Positions 19,881 through 31,799 of a stretch of DNA of 64,000 nucleotides are shown here, piece by piece. The position numbers were made by a program, and so were the translations under genes. Numbering within the stretch: position 1 is the stretch's first letter; each line of letters begins with the position of its first letter. The notes beneath the pieces are model-generated. The model did no database searches. It saw only the letters and a program-made list of their open reading frames with translations, and was not told the origin of the DNA. Source of the DNA: Zygnema cylindricum (taxonomy: Eukaryota; Streptophyta; Zygnematophyceae; Zygnematales; Zygnemataceae); the NCBI GenBank assembly GCA_037447655.1, contig JBBHKE010000370.1:149587-213586 (forward strand), in the 5' to 3' direction.

Positions 19881-20925
19881 TAACTCTTGATCCAAAAGGA
19901 GCTCATTGTCCTCGTCCTCGAATTCTGCCTCAAGTACCTTTGTGACAAGGGCCTTTTTCTTTCCTCTCGGGGTACCACCGGTCTGCCCCTCCTTTAACTG
20001 AAGCTCGGTTAGCTTAGTGCACTCTGCCATATACTGCCCCGGTTTCTTACAAAAATGACATAAACCTTTGGGAGCCCTTGGTTCAAACTTGGCAGCTTGT
20101 TTTTTGTGCTCCCTACCCCCGTAGTTTCCGACTGCTTTCCGGGAATCCTTGTTCCTCCAGTCAGTCGCTGTTGCAAAGGCTTGGCCACTCTTTCCTCCCC
20201 TTTGGATCTCAATCGTATTCTCTCGAACGAGAATCATTCCTACCACTGAGTTCTATATCCACCTTGAGTCCGGCAATGCCTGCACACGGTTGACTATGTT
20301 CTCGAACTCATCAGGTAACTTCATCAGTAAACAGTTAACCTTTTCTTTTTCACTAAAAACTTTTCCCCCACTCTCTAGCTCCATGAAGAGTGTAGCAAGA
20401 TCATTGCAAAAATCCAACATATTTCCCCCTTTGTATACATACTTCTCTGATCAACGAACTGTTGTTGCTAAATCGTACCACTTCGGTACATCCCTATGAG
20501 AGCCATCCAAAGATCGGATGCCATTTCTACCTGCAAATAAGGATATGCAAGTCCTTGAGTGAGATGGCGTAAGATGAAGTGCTTTGCCGCCATATTGTTG
20601 AAGTCCCAAGTTTGAGTATCATTCTCCTCGTTCCTCGGAATGGGTGACATGAATGCCGACCAGTTGTTATTGGTGTGGTCGCCTCCTTCTCCCTTCCTTT
20701 GTCCACCACCTCTCCTTCTTTTGATTCCTCCATTGAAGGTGGATCCTCTTTCCTGGTGAATCTGCTTCCTCCAAACCCTGGAGGAATTCCAAGACTTGAT
20801 GGGCGCCCCAACCGTCCACTCACTATCCCCCAAAACCTTTTTTCGCATAGAGCTCCTATCATCATACTTTCCCAGTATATGAAGCCAGTTCCATTAAAGA
20901 TTGGCACCCCAGACGGTGGGCCCAT
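19881..20925 (-). pseudogene. CopD gag pseudogene with zinc knuckle
   Basis: It starts MGPPSGVPIFNGTGFIYWESMMIGALCEKRF; the ATG is the complement of 20923-20925, inside the primer site. It has a frameshift near 20650-20700 and a stop near 20470 (TTTAGCAAC). The capsid-like middle reads LATLFMELESGGKVFSEKEKVNCLLMKLPDEFENIVNRV. The CCHC knuckle CHFC...GQYMAEC is at about 20020-20065, with the His replaced by Gln (GQYM). Loss of the knuckle His would weaken zinc binding; that is inference. Confidence 0.85.
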
Positions 20926-20929
20926 AACC
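20917..20929 (-). other. CopD primer binding site (initiator tRNA-Met anticodon arm)
   Basis: The minus strand reads GGTTATGGGCCCA, continued by CC, directly after the LTR end GTTTCA. It contains the gag ATG. Confidence 0.85.
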
Positions 20930-21979
20930 TGAAACTCTGAGACCTCCATAAGTCCTCAGAGTGGACATCTTCCAAGAAGCCTCTATGATAACCCTGACCC
21001 CTTTGTGTTTCAGCAAAATTAACTGCCACCCTGACAGACAAATACTCTGACCAACTTCACCCTTGTGAAGACAAGACTCTCGTGAGTCGATAGCAAAAAA
21101 GAATCTCTAAATTTGCTCCTCTGAGCAGTAAGTTATGGAGGGTCAAAGTTGACCTTTTGTACATAAGCTCTCTGGGAGAGAGGGTCCTATCTTCTAATTT
21201 TTCTAAGTCCTATCTCTCTCACAGACTCTATCTACTGATGTACGGAACCTATCAGATTACAGTTCCGTACGAAAAAGTACAGCTGCCGGTGTACTTTATG
21301 TACGGACACGGTACGACATGGCCTAAATGTCGACACGTGGTATATCCGGATTCGCTCCTTTAATCCTCGGAGATGCCACGCTCCAATGTATCATCGCCAC
21401 GTGTCATCCGATGTGGCGATGCCCACAAACCGCCGAATTCTTCTTCCGCGATCTCGGCTCTAATTTTGGCCGTCCGATTAAACTCGTATTTGATCGTAGC
21501 CGTAATAAATACATGCGCGGTATTTGTTTCGCTTACGAATTCAATGCGCGGTATTTATTTCTTATCCGTACCGCAATTCGTACTTTTACACTACCGGTTC
21601 TATGTATCCCGTAAAGAATTATAGTTAAATGATTTATCGTAGGTATTATTGTTTAAATTGTTATCAAACTATATAGTACGTAACACTACTTCAAGACATA
21701 ACGGCTAAGGCTACCGGCTATCTGCTATCTGTCGCCCGGCAGGTACCAGGATCAAATCTTGTGGCCGGGATATACCTTTTAGTAAATAATCCCCTAACTA
21801 GTATAAATTTCCCGTAAACCTCAAGATAGCCTAGGTAGCCATGGCTCTAGCTTCCTCTCCAATTTCTCACTGATTGCGACAAGTTTGAGAGTTTGGAGAG
21901 AGAAGTTAGAGGTAGACTGCCTCGGCTTCTTTATTTCTATTCAGTATTAGAAAATACTTTAAAACAATTAATTTCTACA
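20930..21979 (-). repeat. CopD 5' LTR
   Basis: 1050 bp from TGTAGAAAT (complement of 21971-21979) to GTTTCA (20930). It has a T-arm-like block at about 21745-21765, G-box cores near 21332 and 21402, and the GGTCAACTTTGACC dyad near 21140. Target duplication CTTTT at 21980-21984. Confidence 0.92.
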
Positions 21980-21984
21980 CTTTT

Positions 21985-22729
21985 GGGGTGACAACTAGAA
22001 TGTTGAGGAGAGGCATTTGGTAACAACTGTTGAAGCATCCGATATGATAGTGGCACCAGTGACTTTTATTGTCTCCATGTAACTTTGCAAATCGTTAGTT
22101 ATCGTTGCCTTAGTCACAATCAATTGACGAGTTCTCATGACATCTCGGTGGGGTAACTTATATCATTCCCTATCTCCCCAGTCAGCCTCACTGCAGCCTT
22201 GAAATAGTGGTGCCTTGAAATAGTGATTTGTTAATAGACTAAATGGCAAGCCATTGGCAAAGAATGCCTTGGCCCATGCTTCACCTACCTCTTTCTAGTT
22301 ATGCTTATTGAAAGCATCCCGGATTTTTGCCTCCACCCATTTCACCTTGTTGCTCTGGCTAGACGCGACAAGATGGCTAGACACGACATCCCTTGCACCC
22401 CTTTCACCTTGTTGCTCTGGCTAGACTTGACAAGATGGCTAGACGCGACATCATTTCCAGTAAGTCGATCCAAAATCGACATTGTACGCTTTTGAGAGTC
22501 GTGAGAAGCCTTGAGAAGCACTTAATTCTAACTTCGCATAATCCAGACATAATTTGCAAGGCCTGATTCTTGCATTCTTCACGTTTTCTAGAAGGTGGTT
22601 CCTAATTTTGGTGGCTTGTGCATTTTTCTCTAATTTGCAGTACACACAAATGCACAATTTATTGTCCCCAAGTAGACCACTCGTTGGAGCTGCAACATGC
22701 TCCCACTCTGCTCCTTGAATCCTTGGCAT
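21985..22729 (-). pseudogene. hAT-1 transposase pseudogene, N-terminal part with BED-like finger
   Basis: 22729-22451 is an open frame with GAEWEHVAAP, then C-x2-C (CVYC), then KIRNHLLENVKN, the pattern of a BED zinc finger that binds transposon ends. Further down the minus strand, WAKAFFANGLPFSLLTNHYFK and ATIISDAS (about 22020-22290) match the start of DUF659-type domains. The frame is broken between. CopD entered at the codon after VVTP; joining 21985 to 16918 restores TPKGDMF. Confidence 0.8.
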
Positions 22730-24162
22730 GGCCGCGTTTACGAAGGTTCGCGGAGGCTAAATTAATTTTAATGGCGGCTTCAATGGGGCTTCAATGGCGG
22801 CCACAATGTTGGCTTTGTGTCTTCTTGTTAAGGACGAAAGGTCCAGAAGTTGAAATCCAATTCAAATTAGACCGCGGAAATGAAGTAAAGGATATTTTTT
22901 AAATAAAATCCGTACATACAACCTGTCGGTACAATGTACACACATACTTTCCGTACGTCCGTTCAAATACATTCCATACAACCTGTCCTTACACAAAAAG
23001 TATGCCAAATTTACGAAAGGTTCAAAAAACCCTAAAAATAATGCATAATCGTAAAATTTTCAAAATTTTAACGAATGAAACATTTATGTTTGAAGTGTAC
23101 TAATTGTACATGTCTAGTGTGTGGCTAATGTTCTCCTTGAAAACACTTGAGGTAAATAGCCAGTCATTGGATAGAATGAGCGTTTGCTTCGATAACACAA
23201 AATTTGACGGTCAAATTTGTCGCCCAAAACTTTGGAGAATCTTGCCAAATCTTCAATAAGCATGTGTTGTATACGAAAAAAAAATACACTGCGCCTAGGT
23301 ACAAAAATGTATGTTGTCCAATTTTTGCTTTTCTTTCATTCGCCTCGTTCTCTTTCTATCCACTTTGTGCCTAGTGTGGACGTGTACAATTGGTACACTT
23401 AGAAGAAAAAAAATTCTATCCAATATGGACGAGCATTAACAACCTTACAAGTGATAAAAGCCTTTCCTTACAAATGGTGAAAGCCTTCTGTTTCAAGACA
23501 AAATGGGTCAGATTGACCAAAAGCCACGAGAAAATATTTGTTGAAGGATATCCTTTGATGCTCCTCCTTTTTGTGGAAGGGACTTTAGCTTTTTAAAACA
23601 TTAATGCTCAATTCGCACAATGATATAGCACGCATGTCCAAATATTACAATTTAGTACGTTTGTAAAAATATTAAATGTCTTTCGCTCGTACAAACACTA
23701 CGTTAGATTTTGCGCTTTACGAATCTTTGACAATTTTTAGCGTTTGAACACAAGTGTCCGTGGTACCAATTCAAAAAAAAACACATAGGCGAGAAGCTCA
23801 TTTGTTGACACGACCTGATGGAATATTGGTAAAAATAATACTGCCAGTAAACGTGTCCGTACTATTACTGGCAACGCTTACAATTACGATTAGGGACAAG
23901 AGGCCTTACGCACTGAATCAAGCCTCAAATCGTTAAGCGGTGCCAATAACCGCACCTTCACATTTATTGGTAGTAATGTTTTACGCAATACTCTATTATG
24001 ACTTGCTAGGAAGCAGCCTCTCATCTACACGCCTTATTTTAATTGGTATCACAAAAGCTTGTGTTTACACGCTGAAAATCGTCGAAAATTCTTCAAGTGG
24101 GTGATCTGAACGTACTATTTGTAGAAGTTGAAGAAATTTAAGATTTGTAAAAGCGCAACAGA
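22730..24162. other. Unassigned DNA
   Basis: No recognised gene. Short ORFs lack motifs. There are scattered GTAC and CGTAC words. 22340-22450, just below this interval, has a 60-bp tandem duplication (TTGCTCTGGCTAGACxxGAC). Confidence 0.5.
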
Positions 24163-24592
24163 TAGTGTTGTGTATCGAAGGCCCCTTGCCGATATTCAAT
24201 ATGTTCCTAATTTGGTGAACCCGATAACCAATACATTGTCTCAATATATATAGAAGTCCAATATCAAAATATTTTGCCCATATATTGGCTCGATACGCTG
24301 ATATATTCATATTAGGATATATCGAAGCCTAATTGGAATTCAAAAAAATAATTAAAAATAAACCCCCCCACCCCCCACACCTGAGCGCCCCCAACGGCCA
24401 AGGGGGGGAGGGGGGGTTCGTCTACCGTACGATTTGTCGTACAATATTTCGTACTAAATTTGTACGGACACCTGGTTCCCACCAAATATATCACGATACA
24501 GTTTTAGTATCGGCGCGATATCTCGAGACTTCTAACAGTTTAATATTCGATCTAATTTTTCACGATACGAATTCACCCGATACACGACACAA
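24163..24592. mobile_element. Decayed MITE related to hAT-2 ends (candidate)
   Basis: The left end TAGTGTTGTGTATCG and the right end GATACACGACACAA resemble the hAT-2 termini (TAGTGTTATGTATCG and ATACACAACACTA). The subterminal parts are rich in GATA/CGATAC words as in hAT-2. The possible 8-bp duplications, GCAACAGA and GTAAGAAA, agree at only 5 of 8 bases. The middle holds a C-run/G-run inverted repeat (24361-24418). Confidence 0.45.
24361..24418. repeat. C-run/G-run inverted repeat
   Basis: AACCCCCCCACCCCCC at 24361-24376 pairs with GGGGGGGAGGGGGGGTT at 24402-24418 with one mismatch, around a 25-base loop. Confidence 0.8.
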
Positions 24593-25194
24593 GTAAGAAA
24601 GTTAGAATCGTGCCCGCGTACTATTTATTTATAAAGACCGTACTGCAATATTTTAAAACCCAACATACATTCCACATTAGTCAATGGAAGGCATAAGGAG
24701 CGTCAAAGGACATCACCCCTCGTCAAAGATTTTCAAAGTTTTTTTTTTTTTTTAGGCTTTTGATGTATGTGCATCCAACGTTTCCGAAAGCACATTGCCT
24801 ATGTTACCAATAGGTTGTCATTGCTCGTCTATCGTGGATCATATGTTACATATCCACTAATAATAATTACACGCATTCAGTTGGTTCTGGACACGATCCA
24901 CAAACAAGATCGAGTGATTGCGTCGAAGATGCTAAAAAGCAACAAACCAACAGTTGGAGAATCTTGAAAGATCTATATTAAACGTGTTTAATTGGAAAAG
25001 TAAAAAATGAAACATAATACGACATCCATCAAACAACGCTAGATTTCCCAGAAATGGATGTGTGCAGGCGCCTTTTGTACAAAAGTAACTCTTTTTATAT
25101 TGAACTCCCCACTTCCTCTTTTTCTCTTCTTTCTCGCGCACATCTTTTTCTCACACTCTTCCTCACATTCATTTTCCTTTCTTACGAATTTTGC
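24593..25194. other. Unassigned DNA
   Basis: AT-rich, with a 15-T run near 24739. No gene is seen. Confidence 0.5.
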
Positions 25195-25915
<721 letters not shown>

Positions 25916-26184
25916 CTCTCAATTTTGTTCTTTTTCTCTCTCTCTCATTTTTCTTCCCCTCTCCCTCCCTCCCTCCTCCCTCCCTTCCTTTTTCTCTCCC
26001 TCCCTCTTCTCTTCTAACTTCTCCCTGTCCTCTCTCTTTTCTATCCAAATGTCGTTTCTCCTCTCTTGTAAGTATTTTCCATAACTTCTTTGGAGTAAAA
26101 GCTCATTTATTATACCTTTTCTATATAGAATAATTATATCCATGAAACATGGCAGTCTAAGAGGACTCTTTATAACCTGACTCA

Positions 26185-26637
26185 TCATCCGACCTGTCTC
26201 ACCATCATCATCATCATCAAAATGTACTTTTTTTTCCCAAAATTCTTTTTCTTCTTATAACCATCATTATCCGAATTGTCAACAAATGTATGAGTTTTAC
26301 CAGATGAATGTTTTTCTTTTTTCACCTTAAGAAATTCATATGGTTCTTCTATAGTAGCTGAATCAAATTAAACACTCCCACTCTCTTTTGCCATTGAGAG
26401 CTTCTCCAATTCTTCCATTCCAAATTGTATTAAGTGTCTTCCTCTTTTAGGGTGTCTTCTGTGTCTTCTTTCCTTTCAATGTCCCCAAGATTCCCAAATC
26501 TCTATAGGTTGTTTTCCTCTCAAAGTGGCTGGTGATTTCTTTCACCCATGACTGATTGTCAATTCTTAACTCTATTTTTAATGGAATAAACTCGGCTCCT
26601 TTACCAAATGATAAGAATAATGTCCAATTCGAATGTG
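26185..26637 (-). pseudogene. Unrecognised decayed coding region
   Basis: On the minus strand from about 26637, one frame reads about 60 residues without a stop (NWTLFLSFGKGAEF, IELRIDNQSWVKEITSHFERK). A single shift near 26460 then opens a second frame (RGRHLIQFGMEELEKLSMAKESGS) with one TAA. The later part is lysine-rich and ends in a Met run from (CAT)n. Composition and continuity look protein-coding. I do not recognise the family and see no Met start. It could be an exon, or part of a transposon gene not otherwise present. Confidence 0.35.
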
Positions 26638-27338
26638 CTTACAATTACAGAAGAGGCCCCGATGCGAAAGCAAATCTTAAATCCACTCAAACATTAAAAC
26701 ACATTGAAAGCTCATAATTAAATATATGGAAAAGTTGAATACTCAAGAAAAAAAAGCATGTCATATCAATTCCTTACTCATACATTCGCATAACATTGCT
26801 TACACAATTCTCTCATTTAGGTATATCACACGTACATGATGACATAAAACCAAATACGTGAAGTGAGGCGCAGCCGAACTTAAACCACACTAAGAGTGAT
26901 CCTCCATCAGACGAAAAGAAAGCTTGTTCATTGGAAAAGGTGCATTAAGCTTGTTCATTGGAAAAGGTGCATTTCTGTACAAAGGTCGTACTGTTTTTTT
27001 TTTTTTACTTTTGGGGGACAAAGTCGACCGTCTGATTTTGTGTATTTGAAGCAAACATACATTTTATCGAGTGTCCAACTAGTCTCTTCCTTTGTTTTCG
27101 AGGACGAGTGTATCTACATACTGGATGTGTAAAATTTGTACACGTGGAAAGGTCACGTAATACCCATGATGGATGTGAGATATTAACGTTATATGTGGCA
27201 TACGCCACGCGCCTTTGACAGGTTTCAATCAAATCCACAAAAAATCATCAAAATATATTTTTTAAAAATTGTCGAAGGACGCCCCTTTCACCATCCATTG
27301 ACATCCAAAACTTGTCGTACATGCTTTTTTCAAATTTT
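26638..27338. other. Unassigned DNA
   Basis: No credible gene. Contains a 25-bp tandem duplication at about 26919-26970 (GCTTGTTCATTGGAAAAGGT) and a T-run near 26993. Confidence 0.5.
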
Positions 27339-27837
27339 TAGTGTTATGTATCGGTTAAAAAATTATCGCGATACACCGATACCGATAGTTATCGGTTATT
27401 GAACGGTTAGAGGTCGCGATATAACAACAAATTCCATATCGGCAATAACTTTTAAAAAATATAGTATAGATTACAATAGTACTATATAACATACTCTATT
27501 AAATTATTTACTTTATATAGCGTGGTATGTTGTATAATGTATGTGTAACTAAAATCTTTTACGGACAACGCATTAGATAAACGTCAATAAATTAAAACAA
27601 TACTTTATAGTTCTAAAACTATAGTATTCAAACGAACAAATTAAATTACATTGTAAAATTTTAAATCAAACTTCTTCGAAAAACACACATAAAAAAAACA
27701 GATCAAACGAGCACATCTGTCAGACAGTCGCCATTTACTACGGCCTACTGCCACCTTCTTTTGACTATTCAAGGGGACTTATTTGAGGAAATATTGGTTT
27801 TTTCATAAAATACTAAAAATATATATATTTATTTATC

Positions 27838-30206
27838 GTGATGAATTATCAAGAAAAAGAAGGCAACACTGTAGGAGGACAAGAGGATGGGACAGAGACA
27901 TTTTATGATGAGGAGGTAGAAGAGATTCAAAATATCAAAGTTAGAGAACTTAGAATAATTAAAGATGAATGCAAACATGCTAAAAAAAACCATGCTAAAA
28001 GGAGCATTATCGAACGAATGGCAACATTTTATGGTATAGGAGGATGGCAGGCATTCAAATAAGGCATTTTGTAATCACTGTGTAATCACTGTGACATGCC
28101 TGTGGCTAGAGGGAAGTTGTTGAGCCCTTAAAATTAAGTGTCTCACCTAAAGGATAAGCACAAAAATCTATTTTCAATCGTGAAACTGAAGGAGATTGAG
28201 GAGAAACTATGAGCACGACTTCATCAGTAAATGAGTTGCCATGCCCGTGGCTAGAGGAGAGTCGTTGGGCCCTTAAAATTTAGTGTCTCACCTAAAACAT
28301 AAGCACAAAAATCTATATGCAGTCATGGAACTGAAAGAGAATGAGGAGAAACTATGAGCACTCGAGAACTTCATAAATAAGGGAGTTGCCAGCTCTTTTA
28401 AAGACAGGCTTATTCGCTGGATAATTTTGGATTCCCAACTGCTAAGTGTGGCAGAGAGCGTGGATTTCCGCAAGATGATCAAAGGGTTACCATTGAAGAC
28501 AAAAATCCTAGATTGGCGGAGAATAACGTTCAAAATGGAGGAGATAAGCATAAAAGTTCGTTTAGGTTTAACAAAATTACTTCAAGGAGAGACCCTTAGT
28601 ATTACTCTAGACACATGGACTTCAGTGTCTAATGAATCTAACTGTTTATTAACTGCCCATTTCATCAATTCAAAATGTGATCTCTTAAATTTATGCTTAA
28701 GGTGTTTCCCTCTCCCGGGGAGTCACACAGCAGAAGCCAAAACAGAAAAGTATAAGCATAACAGAAAAGTATAATCAGAAGCTATAACAAAAAAATATAA
28801 GAACATGCTGGCAAGGTAAAACATTTTTGAAAGTGCACTGGCAGTTTGTGAGACTGACATTGCGGCTGCCATGAAAAAAGTGGGTACAGCTGTATCGTGT
28901 GATTAGCACGGGAGTGTTGACCACCTCCTAGAGTTGGTCACCGATGAAAAAAGTGGGTAAAGCTATATAGTGTGATTAGCACGGGTGTGTTGACCACCTC
29001 CTATAATTGGCCACCAGGAAATTCTTTTTTGGTTCAGGTGTGTCTGCACACATGAAAGCCGCAAGGAATTTAGTAGGGTTTTACAAAAGCTACACGAGGG
29101 AAAATGACATTATCAAAAGTTTTGCCACTCAATTAGGAATTAAGTGGAAGCCGTTAGTGCCTGATGTAGCAATTGTTATTGAAAGAGGAGTCACTCTTTT
29201 GAAGCCTTTTATGGTGGCTCAAAGAGTTTTGGAAGGTGAAAGTTATGTCACTTTAAGTTGGGTTCCCGTTATAATTCACTCACTTCTTAAGGGTTTGAAG
29301 AGAGTGGTTCATGACACCTCAATTGAAAATGACACCTCAATTGAAAATGGTACGCATTCGGCAATTCACCTAATTGCATCCGAAATGGTTTCCGATTTTG
29401 AAACCCGGTTTGGCACTCTTGATCTTGCGACTCTTCCTATGAAAATGTTTATCGCTTCAGCGTTGGATCCGAGGACGAAACAACTTGCTTTTTTGTCTTC
29501 TTTAGAACAAGACAAAGTTTGGCAAGAAATACTTTATGTTTTGTTGGAAAAGTTTGACGCGGAGGTGTTAAGTTCTCAACCTTCGGATGTTGGTGCCGAC
29601 GGTGGAATTTTGGAAAGTGAAAATATGTTTATCGTGAAAGGGGTTGCTACTGAAAATGAAGATGATGATGATAATGATATTTTTCTGACGCTAAAAATAG
29701 ATATACAGATCTTCGACGTCCAAAATAAAAGGTCCTCCTACAAATTCTGATATTGACCTCACTCGAGATGAGTTCAAGGACTTCTTGCTCCATGAAATCC
29801 AGCTTTATAAAGGGCGTAATATTTTAAAGTATTTTGAGAATGAGCGCAAAAACCCTTTGAAATGGTGGGCCGGAAAATGTCACATTTTTCCGGCATTGAG
29901 CTCTTTAGCTTGAATAGTTTTAGCTATACCCGCTACTTCGGCTCCTTTGGAGCGGGTATTTTGAGTTGCCGGTCAAATTTCAACGGTGAAACGGAACTGG
30001 CTTAGTCCAGAGTCCGTTGAAAATCTGGTTTTTTTAAAAGGATCTTGGAAAGCAACGGAGTCCCTCATAAATGTTCGTGATGAAAAAAGGAAGGCGATTG
30101 AAGGAGAAAGAAGTAACGATGATAATGCGATAAATACAGTATTTCAGAGTGGAAAACGACCAAGGGAATCGGGAAAAGTACTAGGAGATTGGTGGAAATG
30201 TTCATA
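27838..30206 (+). pseudogene. hAT-2 transposase pseudogene (BED finger to dimerisation domain)
   Basis: The order is that of a hAT transposase. The N-terminal acidic part is 27838-28062. A BED finger follows, with C-x2-C at 28081-28092 (CNHC) and SHLKDKH downstream, then a duplicated SHLKHKH copy. WIILDSQLLSVAESVDFRKMI and ITLDTWTSVSNES lie at about 28420-28640. The core continues with LKPFMVAQRVLEGESYVTLSWV and SALDPRTKQLAFL at 29007-29750. The dimerisation domain (NPLKWWAGKCHIFPALSSLA, then IPATSAPLERVF, then STVKRNWLSPESVENLVFLK) is at about 29850-30050. Stops, frameshifts and tandem duplications inactivate it. The protein would bind the TIRs and excise the element in the nucleus. Confidence 0.87.
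28085..28385 (+). repeat. Tandem duplication of about 150 bp across the BED finger of hAT-2
   Basis: 28085-28235 and 28238-28385 share TGGCTAGAGG...AGTGTCTCACCTAAA...AGGAGAAACTATGAGCAC with many differences. Each copy encodes SHLK-x-KHKNL. A second tandem duplication of about 75 bp lies at 28868-29015. Confidence 0.85.
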
Positions 30207-30316
30207 AAAAAAAATAATGCAGTCGTATTTTTTTTTGGTATATTTTTTGAATGTAGGGTTGAAATATTTTAGATTTTAGAGGGTAAAATTTTAAACGGTA
30301 GGAATTTTACAATTTC

Positions 30317-30560
30317 AGATTTTGAATTGGGTGATTTTAGAATTTTAAAACATTGACAATGTGGTAATTGGATTTTGAGAAACCTGACATTGAAGATTTA
30401 TGGAGACTGATAAATGATAGGTCAAATTTTTTACATATTTCAGATTTTGAATTGGGTGATTTTGGAATTTCAAAACATTGAAAATGTGGTAATTGGATTT
30501 TGAGAAATCTGACATTGAAGATTTCTGGAGATTGATATTTGATAGGTTAAGAATTTTATA
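30317..30560 (+). repeat. About 122-bp tandem repeat in the hAT-2 3' subterminal region
   Basis: The unit starts CAGATTTTGAATTGGGTGAT at about 30319 and again at about 30441; a third partial copy starts near 30567. A further copy lies right of TRGAG-2 at about 34850. Confidence 0.85.
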
Positions 30561-30727
30561 ATTTTCAGATTTTGAATTTTGAACAACTCATAATCGTCCA
30601 AATTTCTGCTTATGTATTTATTTTGTCCGGCCTTATTGCGGATCATTTCTAAAATGGACTGAAAATGCATTAAAAAAAAACCAATGTAAACAAACAATCG
30701 AAGTGATATGAGGGAGTAACTAACCTT
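30391..30727 (+). repeat. Left copy of a ~330-bp direct duplication flanking TRGAG-2
   Basis: GAAGATTTATGGAGACTG...GTAACTAACCTT at 30391-30727 recurs at 34791-35116. By eye I count about 18-20 differences over about 335 bases. This is far longer than the 5-bp duplication a copia integrase makes. Confidence 0.85.
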
Positions 30728-31739
30728 TTGTGTGCTCAGTTCCACTACAGAATGCAAAGTTAGAATATGAGATTAGGACACATTCACCCATTTTGATTTT
30801 CCCTTAGAAATGCAGCCACCCAGGCATGCAAAGACTTTGACCAAGTACACCCCTGTCTAGCCAGGACTCCCCTAAGTCCGCAGCAAAAAGAATCACTGAA
30901 AATGGTCAACTAAATTGATTGTTATGGCTGGCCAAGGTTTGCCATTTATACAAGGTGCTCCCTGGGAGAGTCAACTACCTACCAGAAATATTCTAAGTCC
31001 TAGTCCCTCTCTAAACCCCTTCTACTGAATTACGGCGCCAATCACAGAACTGTACCGTACATAAAAGTACAGGCGCCGGAGTACTTCTTGTAGGGTAACT
31101 GTACGGCAGGACCATACAGGTAACAAATGTCACATCTAAACTTGTTATCTTGCGCTCCGGAGATTCCGCAATCCTCCAACGCATTTCCACGTGTCATCCG
31201 GAGTGGCGGTGTCTGAAAACGCCAAAGCGGCCATTCCGGAATCTCGGCTACCACCATGGCCGTCGATAAAATCCGGTATTCATTCTTACCCGTCAAAAAT
31301 ATGTGCGCGGTATTTGTTTCGCCGTCGAAACAAATGTGCGGTATTAGTTTCGCGTAAACCGTACTACTCTAAACTGTTTCTATGTACTAAAGATCTATTC
31401 GCGCCGTTAAATGAATTCGTCTACGCGTACATATTTATATAATTATCAAACCCTATATGTCCTAACACTAGTCCTAGACTAAACGGACAAAGCTAACGGC
31501 TACATTGACGGACGGCAGGTTCTAGGATCAATTCCTGGGTCCGTCAATACTTTTGGTAAACCCATCTATTTTTCTGCTACCTGTCTGCTACAAAGCTTTA
31601 GGTAGCCATGGCTCTCTCACCCTACCCAGCATTTAGTGACTACAACAAGTGTGGGGGCTGGGTGAAGGGAGTTAGAGGTAGACCGCCTCTACCTTTTTCC
31701 TATTATAATACAGACCTAGAAAATACTCAAATATCAACA
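30728..31739 (-). repeat. TRGAG-2 3' LTR, last ~152 bp missing
   Basis: It matches 33781-34790 closely and starts TGTTGATATTTGAG (complement of 31726-31739). Sequence corresponding to 33627-33780 is absent; the junction with hAT-2 DNA is near 30727. Confidence 0.88.
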
Positions 31740-31752
31740 CTCCCCTTATTTT
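31740..31752 (-). other. TRGAG-2 polypurine tract
   Basis: The complement of CTCCCCTTATTTT, that is AAAATAAGGGGAG, directly before the 3' LTR. Confidence 0.85.
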
Positions 31753-31799
31753 CTAGTCTTTTTTCCTTTCGACTCCCTCACATAAATAAACACACACTC

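Larger units (their letters stand above)
16919..21979 (-). mobile_element. CopD: Ty1/copia element, minus strand, inserted in hAT-1
   Basis: It is flanked by a perfect 5-bp duplication CTTTT (16914-16918 and 21980-21984). It runs from its 5' LTR (20930-21979) down to a 3' LTR remnant (16919-17124). A deletion joins RNase H to the R/U5 part of the 3' LTR, removing the rest of RNase H, the polypurine tract and U3. Both outer ends are kept, so the deletion happened after insertion. It shares diagnostic protease and RT changes with CopA. Confidence 0.93.
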
